DNA of 7,535 nt from Deltaproteobacteria bacterium (GCA_021802685.1 JAJZRM010000134.1:1-7535), one strand, 5' to 3'. Positions 1-5,822 are shown, counted from the stretch's first letter. Translations and numbers: made by a program. Notes: a model not told the origin generated them from the sequence alone.

Positions 1-942
1 CCGGGTTTCGTCCCCCACCGGGATCTCATCGTCTGGGATAGGAAGGGTCGGGCCGATATCGGTTAAACATTTCCTCGCTTGTTCCGGTTTACGAAGGTCA
101 CTCGCGTCCGGGCGTTTGAAGAAACGTCCCTGATGGTTCGGTTTACATCTCTCGCATTGATACTCGATGGCCCACATCCGGTGTTTGGGGGGACCGGATA
201 GCGGTTTTGAAGGGTACGGGAAGACAACCTTGCACTGCCGGCAGGTCGTCTTGTTCCCCCTTGAGTTGCCTTGTACGAAAACGGGTTGACCGCAATCCCG
301 GCAATCTTCCGGATCCGTCGGTGTCGGCTGGCGCCCGCACTCGTTCATCTGCCCGCACGCACTGCACGATATTACGTGGTGCGGATGACGAACGGCTTCC
401 GCAAGGAGGTGGCCGGGGAAAAGATCGTTCTCCGTTCCACAATGGGGACAGGGCTGGGTTTTTACCCAGAGAAAATATTTGACGGGTGCCGGTTTGCCGC
501 ATTCATTGCAGATGGTGGAATAAAATTTCCCGACTTCTTTTTCAACATCCGCAGTGACCGCTTGGGCGGCTTCGGCGAAGGCATCGAGATCTAGAGGAGC
601 GAGCGATTGTCTGACGGTCCAGAAGGACATTGGATTTATGTCTGTCCCCACGACGTTGAATCCCAGGCGGTTGGCTTCGAAGATTGTTGTTCCGCCTCCC
701 ATGAAGGGGTCGGCGATGACTCCCTTTAGATCGTGCGCCCGCCAATAGGCCGATTCGAGAGGCTCATTACCATTGAATTCCGCCAAGAGCAGGGTCCGAA
801 AAACGGTACCTGGCCGGCGGGCGAACCACTTGTGGATTCCTATGATGGGACGATAATTCTGCTGGATCTGCTTTTCGCGTTGGGCCAATACAGCCGTGAA
901 CGCGGCGTCGAAATTCGTTTCCAGGCGGGGTTTATCGCACAT
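1..942 (-). CDS. Zinc-ribbon N6/N4 DNA methyltransferase, DUF1156/COG1743-like (5' part only; runs off the window)
   Basis: The frame from ATG 942 stays open for 314 codons to position 1, so the gene continues to the left. It carries the N-terminal signature KWFARRP (residues 38-44), then methyltransferase motif I DPFMGGGTT (78-86), the S-adenosylmethionine loop, followed by a strand ending GTDINP (99-104). Next come six CxxC pairs (C145/C148, C165/C168, C193/C196, C214/C217, C234/C237, C263/C266), enough for about three zinc ribbons. The catalytic (D/N/S)PP(Y/W) motif is not seen and should lie outside the window. In-frame ATG 942 is the only ATG before the upstream in-frame stop; GGGAGAA lies about 12 nt before it. 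KWxxRRP plus motif I plus embedded Zn-ribbons is typical of DUF1156 adenine-specific methylases. These often neighbour DUF499 and helicase genes in defence islands, but no such partner is visible here. GC content is clearly lower than in the upstream operon, suggesting separate acquisition. The methyltransferase call is firm; the subfamily is likely. Confidence 0.85.
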   Translation of the reverse strand, partial: MCDKPRLETNFDAAFTAVLAQREKQIQQNYRPIIGIHKWFARRPGTVFRTLLLAEFNGNEPLESAYWRAHDLKGVIADPFMGGGTTIFEANRLGFNVVGTDINPMSFWTVRQSLAPLDLDAFAEAAQAVTADVEKEVGKFYSTICNECGKPAPVKYFLWVKTQPCPHCGTENDLFPGHLLAEAVRHPHHVISCSACGQMNECGRQPTPTDPEDCRDCGQPVFVQGNSRGNKTTCRQCKVVFPYPSKPLSGPPKHRMWAIEYQCERCKPNHQGRFFKRPDASDLRKPEQARKCLTDIGPTLPIPDDEIPVGDETR

Positions 943-1340
943 TCGGCTTATCTGTTCTCCCAGGGAGGTGACAACATTCCCTCATGGGTAAGTATATGGC
1001 GCCGTGCGTTTCCCTGTCTAATACGCAATCCCCGTGCCGTCCCGATAGCGCCCGACACCATTTGACAGCAAGGGCCGCCCCGGGCACGAAATCCCCCCTA
1101 CGTCCGACAGATCGAGAGGTCTCCCGTGGAGCGGCAGGGTCCCGAGGAGCGGCGTCTGTTTCGAAGTGGAGCCAGGAGGGCGAGAACGAGAAACAGCGCA
1201 GGCGACGAGACCAGGGAAGGTCGAGGAGCCGTAGCTCCGAGGGACGCCTGCCGCGGAACAGGAGACCGCTTGCAGTGTCGGACCCAGGGGAGTGTCCCGT
1301 GCGAGGGCAGCGGCCCTTGCGGCACAGCGGTGTCGGGCGC
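943..1340. other. 398-nt gene-free region between GNAT and the methylase
   Basis: It holds the long palindrome (1047-1341) and the methylase promoter (1020-991). Short open frames in it, including a minus-strand one at 1325-1098 with a hydrophobic run (PALFLVLALLAPL), lack family similarity I can recognise and conflict with the palindrome, so I do not call a gene. Confidence 0.6.
991..1020 (-). promoter_or_regulatory. Predicted sigma-70-type promoter for the DNA methyltransferase gene
   Basis: Reading the minus strand, TAGACA (1020-1015) and TATACT (996-991) each match the -35 and -10 consensus at five of six bases and are separated by 18 nt. Transcription would begin near 984, giving a leader of about 40 nt before ATG 942. 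The promoter lies just outside the long palindrome, so the methylase can be expressed independently of the aminomutase operon. Confidence 0.55.
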
Positions 1341-1341
1341 T
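1047..1341. repeat. Long imperfect palindrome (MITE-like or mobile-element remnant) between the operon and the methylase
   Basis: The two ends are inverted copies. Positions 1047-1078 and 1310-1341 (reverse complement) match at 26 of 32 bases: 13 identical (AGCGCCCGACACC), an 8-nt variable stretch, then 11 identical (GCAAGGGCCGC). Further in, GTCCGACA (1102-1109 / 1276-1283), GGTCTCC (1118-1124 / 1261-1267), GCGGCAGG (1131-1138 / 1247-1254), GTCCC (1139-1143 / 1241-1245) and GGAGC (1146-1150 / 1234-1238) all fall at mirror positions, drifting by only a few indels. Arms are therefore about 104 and 108 nt around an 83-nt centre (1151-1233). The right arm begins at the last base read in the GNAT stop codon. 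No transposase or convincing ORF lies inside. It could be a non-autonomous element, two head-to-head copies of a short repeat, or a structured RNA. The repeat is directly visible; its nature is inferred. Confidence 0.75.
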
Positions 1342-1820
1342 CACCGGACCGGCAGCAGGTAGATGAGCTTGTCGTCCCCTTCGTCGTAGTAGTCGGGCAG
1401 CGTGGCGGCGAGCGTGGCCCCGATCCGGTCGTAGAACCGGCGCGTGTCGCCGTAGCTCTCCTGCGAAGACGTCTCGATGACCAGCAGCTTTCCTCCTTGG
1501 CGGCGCACCTCCTCCACCACGAACCCCGCGATCGCCCGGCCGTACCCTTTCCCCATGCGGTCCGCCCGCGTGGCGATCCAGTACAGGTCGAACGTGTGCT
1601 TCGTCATCGGATTCTTCCCGAAGCAGGCGTATGCCGCCACCGTGCCGTCGTCCTCCGCCAGGACGAAGGGATGGTAGTCGTCCTGGTTCTTCTGGGTCAG
1701 GGCGATGTCCACCAGCTCCATCGCCACGTCCACCTCGTGGGGCTTGAAGGCCCGCGTTCCGGCGATCAACTCGCGGATCGTCTCACGGTCCCCGGGTTCG
1801 ATGGGCCGGATGCGGGTCAT
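1341..1820 (-). CDS. GNAT-family N-acetyltransferase, last gene of the aminomutase operon
   Basis: A 159-residue protein with a full GNAT fold. It would transfer an acyl group, usually acetyl from acetyl-CoA, to an amine in the cytoplasm. Visible elements are an N-terminal strand IRPIEPGD (4-11), the central strand TFDLYWIAT (76-84), the acyl-CoA pyrophosphate loop GKGYG (90-94), strand KLLVIETSS (111-119), and RRFYDRIGA (127-135), where Y130 is the usual GNAT general-acid tyrosine. Its ATG (1820-1818) overlaps the TGA of the preceding ligase (ATGA), indicating translational coupling. In this operon the likely acceptor is an amine of the aminomutase or ligase product, for example a beta-lysine amino group. 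The known beta-lysine N6-acetyltransferase AblB is longer (about 270-280 residues), so this is not an obvious AblB. The end KLIYLLPVR is intact, with the palindrome starting at the stop codon. Family is certain; the substrate is inferred. Confidence 0.9.
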   Translation of the reverse strand: MTRIRPIEPGDRETIRELIAGTRAFKPHEVDVAMELVDIALTQKNQDDYHPFVLAEDDGTVAAYACFGKNPMTKHTFDLYWIATRADRMGKGYGRAIAGFVVEEVRRQGGKLLVIETSSQESYGDTRRFYDRIGATLAATLPDYYDEGDDKLIYLLPVR

Positions 1821-2845
1821 CGGGCGCCCAGCGCCACGCCCAGCCGCAGGATCTCGCGGAGGAGCTCCGGGTAGGGAATGCCGGCGGCGCGCGCGGCCCG
1901 CGCCATCCCCGCGTCCGGAGAGATGTCGGGGTTGGGATTCACTTCGAGGACGAACAGCTCCCCCCGGTCGTTCATCCGGAAGTCGACCCGGGCGTACCCG
2001 GCGAGCCGGAAGATCCGCGCGCAGTCCATGGTGATGGCCGACAGCCGGCCGATCAGCTCGGGCGGCGCCTCCGCCGGGCACACGGGCGTGATCTCCGCGT
2101 AGGAGGGGTGGGTCGAGTCCCACTTCGACTCGTAGGTGCACAATCGCCATCGCGGGTTCCGGTAAACCAGCTCCGCCGGAGGAAGCGACCGGTGGGGATC
2201 CGCCGCCGTGCCGTTCCCCAGCACGCCGACGTTGAACTCCCTGCCGCCGACGAATTCCTCCGCCAGGGCGTCCTGCCGGAACCCTTCCTTCAGCCATTTC
2301 ACCTGGCGGCGCAGCCCCGCCAGGTCGTGGACGAAGCTGTCCTCGGTGATCCCCGCGGAGCCGTCTTCGTTCGCGGGCTTGACGAGCAGCGGGTATGGGA
2401 TGTCCGGGTCCTCCGCGGGAACGGCGGGGTAAAGGCGAAAGGGAGGGGTGGGGATGCCGTTGGCGGCGAGCAGCTGCTTGGTGAGCGACTTGCTGTTGCA
2501 GATCCCCAGCGTGAGCGGCCCGTTGCCCGTGTAGGGCAGGCGGAGCAGCTCGAGGAGGGCGCAGGCATGCAGTTCCTTCTCCGGCGAGAGGAACGGGCAC
2601 TCGCTCAGGTTGAAGACCGCGTCCGCCCTCATGGCGATGAGCGTCGAAACCAGGCCCCCCGCGTCCTTCCCGAAGGCTTGCGGCCAGGCATCGTGCCCGC
2701 AGGACCGGAGCGCCTCGGCCACCATGCGGGCGTTGACCGCCAGGTCCATGTCCTCGCGGATCTCCTCCTTGACCTCCTTGATCGCCTCGAACACCGAGGT
2801 GTAGAGGACGGCCACGCGAAGAGGCTTCCCTGCGGCGGGATTCAC
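1817..2845 (-). CDS. ATP-grasp ligase 2, D-Ala-D-Ala-ligase-like with an altered acceptor loop
   Basis: A 342-residue ATP-grasp carboxylate-amine ligase. The start is GTG 2845, overlapping the TGA of ligase 1 (GTGA); longer in-frame extension upstream only mirrors ligase 1 codons. The N-terminal domain runs to about residue 115, with VFNLSE (77-82) and the Ddl-like LPYTGN (103-108). The ATP-grasp part has TKQLL...GIPTPPF (122-136), the lysine strand LLVKPANEDGSAG (153-165), EEFVGGREFNVGVLG (196-210), RVDFR (286-290) and the metal ligands E301 and N303. Where D-Ala-D-Ala ligases read N-x-x-P-G, with the glycine helping to hold the second substrate, this protein reads NPNPD (303-307), an Asp. 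It also carries an unusual Lys/Glu-rich stretch, EAIKEVKEEIRED (20-32). It should make an acyl-phosphate and join it to an amine, probably not D-Ala to D-Ala. It is adjacent to a second diverged ligase and an aminomutase, arguing for peptide-like biosynthesis. Confidence 0.88.
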   Translation of the reverse strand: MNPAAGKPLRVAVLYTSVFEAIKEVKEEIREDMDLAVNARMVAEALRSCGHDAWPQAFGKDAGGLVSTLIAMRADAVFNLSECPFLSPEKELHACALLELLRLPYTGNGPLTLGICNSKSLTKQLLAANGIPTPPFRLYPAVPAEDPDIPYPLLVKPANEDGSAGITEDSFVHDLAGLRRQVKWLKEGFRQDALAEEFVGGREFNVGVLGNGTAADPHRSLPPAELVYRNPRWRLCTYESKWDSTHPSYAEITPVCPAEAPPELIGRLSAITMDCARIFRLAGYARVDFRMNDRGELFVLEVNPNPDISPDAGMARAARAAGIPYPELLREILRLGVALGAR

Positions 2846-3834
2846 GCCTGGGCCATCCCGAGCCGGATCAGTGCGTGCGAGAGGATCTCGCCGATCAGGG
2901 AGAGGTACGGCATGCCCATCCGCTCCGTCATGATCGGCAGGTCGCCGTACCCGGGGGAGAGGCCGGGAAGCGGGTTGCATTCGATGAACTGGGGGATCCC
3001 CCCGGCATCCAGCCGGAAATCGATCCGCGAGAAGTCGCGGCATCCGAGGGCCCGGTAGATCCCAAGGGCGCACCGCTCGATCTCCGCGAGAGTCGCCTTG
3101 GGAAGCGCGGGCGGCACCCGGTAGGACACCTGGTTCTCCCAGTCCCGCTTGACCTCGAGCGAGTAGACGAACTCCCCCCGGGGCACCGTCTTCGGGACGA
3201 TCTCCATCATCCCGGCCACGCGCGGCGGGTCGTTCCCCAGCACGCCCACCGTGACCTCCGCGCCCGGGGCGAACGCCTCGACCAGCGCCTCCTGCCGATA
3301 GGTTTCGGTGACGAAGCGGACCATCTCCCTGGCCTGTTCGAAGGAGGCGGCGCGGGAAGAGAGGCGGACCCCCTTGCTCGATCCCTCGAAGGCGGGCTTC
3401 ACGATGACGGGAAAGGGCAGCGGCGGTTCCCCGAACTCGGCGGCCGAACGATACGTGCGGAACTCGGGAGTGGGGAACCCCTCGTACGACACCAGTTTCT
3501 TGGCAACGGGCTTGTCGAGCGTGACGGACAGGGTCAGGGGATCGGAGCCGACGTACGGCAGGCCGAGCATTTCCAGCACCGCCGGCACGTGGGCCTCCCG
3601 GCAGCGGCCGCCCTCCCCCTCCGCGATGTTGAAGACGATGTCGGGCCGGGAATCCCGAAGGGCGTCCACGAACCCGGCGCCGGCGGGAATCCGGCGGACG
3701 TCGTGCCCCAACAGGGAGAGGGCGCCGCAGATGTGGCCCACGGTCGCTTCCGAGTCGTACTCCTCGAACGCGTCCTCGGGCAGGTGATCGGGGGGATCGG
3801 CCGGTTTTACGTTGTAGGCGAGGCCGACTCGCAC
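2842..3834 (-). CDS. ATP-grasp ligase 1, D-Ala-D-Ala-ligase-like
   Basis: A 330-residue ATP-grasp ligase. I chose GTG 3834, which has GGAG nine nt upstream and starts the first family-like strand (RVGLAYNVK); it overlaps the end of kamA by 28 nt. N-terminal domain: IVFNIAEG (66-73) and LPYVGSDPLTLS (92-103), as in Ddl-type enzymes. ATP-grasp region: DKPVAKKLV (107-115), GFPTPEF (119-125), VIVKPAFEGSSKGV (143-156, with the glycine-rich loop), VEAFAPGAEVTVGVLGN (185-201), RIDFR (270-274) and the metal site E285/N287 followed by the regular PLPGLSP loop (288-294). All catalytic elements are present, so it is probably active in ATP-dependent amide bond formation. The usual REITVG arginine is replaced (AEVTVG), and similarity to ligase 2 is limited to the motifs, so the pair are not a recent duplication. 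A cell-wall role is unlikely given the aminomutase/acetyltransferase setting. Substrates are unknown; a beta-amino acid is a reasonable guess. Confidence 0.9.
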   Translation of the reverse strand: MRVGLAYNVKPADPPDHLPEDAFEEYDSEATVGHICGALSLLGHDVRRIPAGAGFVDALRDSRPDIVFNIAEGEGGRCREAHVPAVLEMLGLPYVGSDPLTLSVTLDKPVAKKLVSYEGFPTPEFRTYRSAAEFGEPPLPFPVIVKPAFEGSSKGVRLSSRAASFEQAREMVRFVTETYRQEALVEAFAPGAEVTVGVLGNDPPRVAGMMEIVPKTVPRGEFVYSLEVKRDWENQVSYRVPPALPKATLAEIERCALGIYRALGCRDFSRIDFRLDAGGIPQFIECNPLPGLSPGYGDLPIMTERMGMPYLSLIGEILSHALIRLGMAQA

Positions 3835-5126
3835 CGGCGCTTTCTCCTGGCCATCCGTTCGTTTCCCGCGGGGGTGAGCGCCCGGAGCTCCCCCGTCAGG
3901 AGGCGGTAGACGTCGTTGCGCGGCGGCGGAAGGGCCGTCCCGGGCCGGGCCGACGGGCGGCCGTCGTCCCGCGACTCTTCGTAGCTGACGATGATCCCCT
4001 CGTAGTTCCGCAGGACCGTGCGCTCCTCGCCCATCGAAAGGATGTAGTTCGGCATCAGCGGGATCTTCCCTCCGCCGCCGGGAACGTCCACCACGTACGA
4101 TGGGATGGCCAGCCCCGAGGTGTGCCCCCGGAGGGCCTCCATGATCTCGATCCCCTTCGTCAGGCGGGTGCGGAAATGTTCCAGCCCGCGGACCATGTCG
4201 CACTGGAACAGGTAGTAGGGCCGGACCTTGGCCTTGAGCAGCTCCGTGTTCAGCTTCCGGATGATCTCGGCGTGGTCGTTGATCCCCTTGAGCAGGACGG
4301 TCTGGTTGTTCACCGGGATGCCGCACCGCAGCAGCCGGTCGCACGCGTGCCGCGCCTCCGCGGTGACCTCCCGGGGGTGGTTGAACTGGGTGTTCAGCCA
4401 GATCGGCCCGTACTTTTCCAGCACGGCGCACAGCTCGTCGTCGATCCGCATCGGAAGGACCACGGGGACGCGGGTGCCGATCCGGATGATCTCGACATGG
4501 GGGATTTTCCGGAGGTTCTTCAGGATGTATTCGAGGCGGCCGGTCGGCAGCGTCAGCGGGTCGCCGCCGGAGATGATGACGTCGCGGATCTCCTCGTGGC
4601 GCTTCACGTAGGCGAACATCTTCGACAGTTCGAACTCGGTTTTCGCCGCCTCGCCCAGGGTCCAGATCCGCTTCCGGGTGCAGTGCCGGCAGTACATGGA
4701 GCAGAAATTGGTCACCACCATCAGGCAACGGTCCGGGTACCGGTGGGTGAGCCCCGGGACCGGCATGTCCTTTTCCTCCTCCAACGGGTCGTCTTCGCCG
4801 CCTTCGACGCCGAAGTACTCCTCGGCGGAAGGGATCGCCTGGCGGGCGATCGGATCGTCGGGGTCGTCGAACCGCATGAGGGAGAGATAGTAGGGGGTGA
4901 TGCCCATGCGGTAGAGGTCGGTCACGCGGGAGAGGAGGCGGGTCTCCTCCCCGGAGAAGCCGCACAGCCCCGCGATGTCTTCGACGGAGGTGATCCGGTG
5001 GGACAGCTGCCAGCGGTAGTCATTCCACTGCTCGCTCGTGACCTGCGGCCAGGGCAGGCCGGCCGGCGTCGTTCCCCCTTTCGGGCGCCTCAGCGGTACG
5101 GCGTCGTCACCGGGATGGGTCTCCAT
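3807..5126 (-). CDS. kamA: KamA-family radical SAM aminomutase (lysine 2,3-aminomutase-like)
   Basis: A 439-residue radical SAM, PLP-dependent aminomutase; lysine 2,3-aminomutase moves the alpha-amino group of L-lysine to carbon 3, making L-beta-lysine. The [4Fe-4S] motif is CSMYCRHC (C142, C146, C149). SGGDP (186-190) is the SAM-binding region and WLNTQFNHP (243-251) is family-typical. PLP-lysine K354 lies in DVPGGGGKIPLMPN. D310 (FQCD) and D347 match, with identical spacing, the two Asp of Clostridium KamA (D293, D330) that hold the lysine side-chain amine; glutamate aminomutases have Lys and Asn there. This favours lysine or a lysine-like substrate. The C-terminal CxCxxC zinc site of clostridial KamA is absent and its partner cysteine (C268) is His285, so the dimer contact must differ. 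ATG 5126 follows GAGGAGG closely. It lies 60 nt after the regulator and overlaps ligase 1 by 28 nt, including a distal basic tail (MARRKRR). Length is near the usual 416. Family is certain; the substrate is inferred from D310/D347. Confidence 0.93.
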   Translation of the reverse strand: METHPGDDAVPLRRPKGGTTPAGLPWPQVTSEQWNDYRWQLSHRITSVEDIAGLCGFSGEETRLLSRVTDLYRMGITPYYLSLMRFDDPDDPIARQAIPSAEEYFGVEGGEDDPLEEEKDMPVPGLTHRYPDRCLMVVTNFCSMYCRHCTRKRIWTLGEAAKTEFELSKMFAYVKRHEEIRDVIISGGDPLTLPTGRLEYILKNLRKIPHVEIIRIGTRVPVVLPMRIDDELCAVLEKYGPIWLNTQFNHPREVTAEARHACDRLLRCGIPVNNQTVLLKGINDHAEIIRKLNTELLKAKVRPYYLFQCDMVRGLEHFRTRLTKGIEIMEALRGHTSGLAIPSYVVDVPGGGGKIPLMPNYILSMGEERTVLRNYEGIIVSYEESRDDGRPSARPGTALPPPRNDVYRLLTGELRALTPAGNERMARRKRRCESASPTT

Positions 5127-5166
5127 GGTCCTCCTCGTTTCCCCCCGCGTCCGGGTAGGATGGCCG

Positions 5167-5182
5167 TGGGCCGCATGGCCCA
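5167..5182 (-). other. GC-rich stem-loop between the regulator gene and kamA
   Basis: TGGGCC (5167-5172) and GGCCCA (5177-5182) form a perfect 6-bp stem with a GCAT loop inside the 60-nt gap between the regulator stop and the kamA start. No T-run follows in the direction of transcription, so it is not a typical intrinsic terminator. It could reduce read-through or stabilise a processed kamA message. It may also be chance in GC-rich DNA. Confidence 0.35.
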
Positions 5183-5186
5183 GGCG

Positions 5187-5723
5187 TTATCGCCCGCTCG
5201 TGCGCACCCAGAGAAAATCGACGAGCGTCTTTCCCTTGTTCGAGAACGCGAACTCCTGCTCCCCCGCGAAGTAGAGGCTTTCCCCCTTGCGCGCAACGTA
5301 GGACACCTGCCCGAGCTGCAGGCCCAGGCGTCCGGCCAGGACGTGGATGTAGTTCTCCCCCTCCTGGGCCGGCTCGGGAGGCGTCTGCTTTCCCGGGGAG
5401 ATCGTGGCGCGGTACGCGACGATGGAGCGGTAGCGGCTCTTGGGCAGGAGCGTGTCGAACGTCTTGTATCCCGTGACCTCGGAAGGGAGCGCGTCGGTTT
5501 TCCGGAAGAGCACTTTTTCCTCGTCCACGTCGGCGAAGAAGGACGAGGGCGTCTCGTTCAGGGCGGAGAGGATTTCGAAGAGGTTCGCGACGGAGGGGGA
5601 GGTGAGGTTGCGCTCCACCTGGGAGATGGCCCCCTTGGTGAGGCCCGCGCGCTCGGCCAGGTCGGCCTGCGCCAGCCCGTTGATCTGGCGGAGATGCTTG
5701 ATCCTTGCTCCGATATCGATCAC
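5187..5723 (-). CDS. XRE-family HTH regulator with C-terminal cupin domain (PuuR-like architecture), first gene of the operon
   Basis: A 178-residue cytoplasmic DNA-binding regulator. The helix-turn-helix spans about residues 4-60: IGARIKHLRQINGLAQADLA (4-23), then RAGLTKGAISQVERN (25-39) as the recognition helix region. A cupin fold follows from about 98 to 175, with ENYIHVLAGRLGLQLG (123-138) and KGESLYFAGE (146-155). The usual metal-binding histidines of cupins are missing, so the pocket probably binds an organic ligand. The layout and length match PuuR, the 185-residue repressor of putrescine catabolism in E. coli, and related regulators of amine and amino-acid genes. GTG 5723 is the only plausible start, because an in-frame TAA lies ten codons upstream; the GGAGG at some distance makes initiation look weak. 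A strong promoter and a small inverted repeat lie directly upstream, fitting autorepression. Lysine, beta-lysine or the final product are natural ligand candidates, by inference. Confidence 0.9.
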   Translation of the reverse strand: MIDIGARIKHLRQINGLAQADLAERAGLTKGAISQVERNLTSPSVANLFEILSALNETPSSFFADVDEEKVLFRKTDALPSEVTGYKTFDTLLPKSRYRSIVAYRATISPGKQTPPEPAQEGENYIHVLAGRLGLQLGQVSYVARKGESLYFAGEQEFAFSNKGKTLVDFLWVRTSGR

Positions 5724-5735
5724 GGGTCTGTTTGT

Positions 5736-5757
5736 TAAACCCTCCGTTTAGTAAAAC
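5736..5757. promoter_or_regulatory. Candidate operator: inverted repeats downstream of the predicted transcription start
   Basis: TAAAC (5736-5740) - CCTCC - GTTTA (5746-5750) forms a 5+5 inverted repeat, and the second half is shared with a further dyad, GTTT-AGTA-AAAC (5746-5757). Both lie between the predicted transcription start (about 5758) and the regulator's GTG start, overlapping the likely ribosome-binding GGAGG. A dimeric XRE regulator bound here would block both transcription and initiation. Binding is not shown; the pattern is short. Confidence 0.45.
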
Positions 5758-5764
5758 TATCCAA

Positions 5765-5793
5765 ATTTTAAAAATATCGTTTCGGCCTGTCAA
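5765..5793 (-). promoter_or_regulatory. Strong predicted sigma-70-type promoter of the five-gene operon
   Basis: On the minus strand, TTGACA (5793-5788) is a perfect -35 and TAAAAT (5770-5765) a five-of-six -10, with the ideal 17-nt spacer. Transcription should start near 5758, about 35 nt before the regulator start. It sits in the only clearly AT-rich gap of the window, and the candidate operator follows immediately. No other promoter this good is visible inside the operon. Confidence 0.75.
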
Positions 5794-5822
5794 GCACAAA
5801 ATGCCGAATCGCCTTAACTTTT

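Larger units (their letters stand above)
5724..5822. other. AT-rich intergenic region between the HD-GYP gene and the operon
   Basis: These 99 nt hold the operon promoter and candidate operator. I see no terminator with a T-run after the HD-GYP stop, so some read-through into the operon is possible. Confidence 0.6.

Noticed and set aside
1098..1325. 75-codon minus-strand frame with a hydrophobic run, possible small membrane protein
   Set aside because: It spans the palindrome arms and centre, has no clear ribosome-binding site and an Arg/Pro/Ser-rich context; coding is not supported.
1047..1341. Integron attC site or CRISPR array
   Set aside because: The structure is one long palindrome without the attC core sites (GTTRRRY) and without regularly spaced direct repeats.
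1296..1343. Intrinsic terminator after GNAT
   Set aside because: A small stem AGGGC-CGCT-GCCCT exists in the right palindrome arm but no T-run follows, so a factor-independent terminator is not supported.
1341..1820. Assigning the GNAT as AblB (beta-lysine N6-acetyltransferase)
   Set aside because: It is much shorter than known AblB proteins; only the KamA neighbour suggests it, so I leave the symbol empty.
984..1874. 296-codon plus-strand frame crossing the palindrome and GNAT gene
   Set aside because: Low-complexity Arg/Gly/Pro-rich translation, antisense to GNAT; no family recognised.
2842..3834. Calling the two ligases cell-wall D-Ala-D-Ala ligases (ddl)
   Set aside because: Motifs are Ddl-type, but both diverge from each other, one has an altered acceptor loop, and they are coupled to an aminomutase and acetyltransferase.
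3807..5126. Glutamate 2,3-aminomutase or EpmB identity for the KamA protein
   Set aside because: Glutamate aminomutases have Lys/Asn where this protein has D310/D347. EpmB (about 340 residues) is shorter and normally travels with efp or epmA, which are absent.
4122..5738. 538-codon open frame on the plus strand
   Set aside because: It is fully antisense to kamA and the regulator, both with clear catalytic or DNA-binding motifs. Its composition is typical of the mirror frame of GC-rich genes, and it shows no recognisable family.
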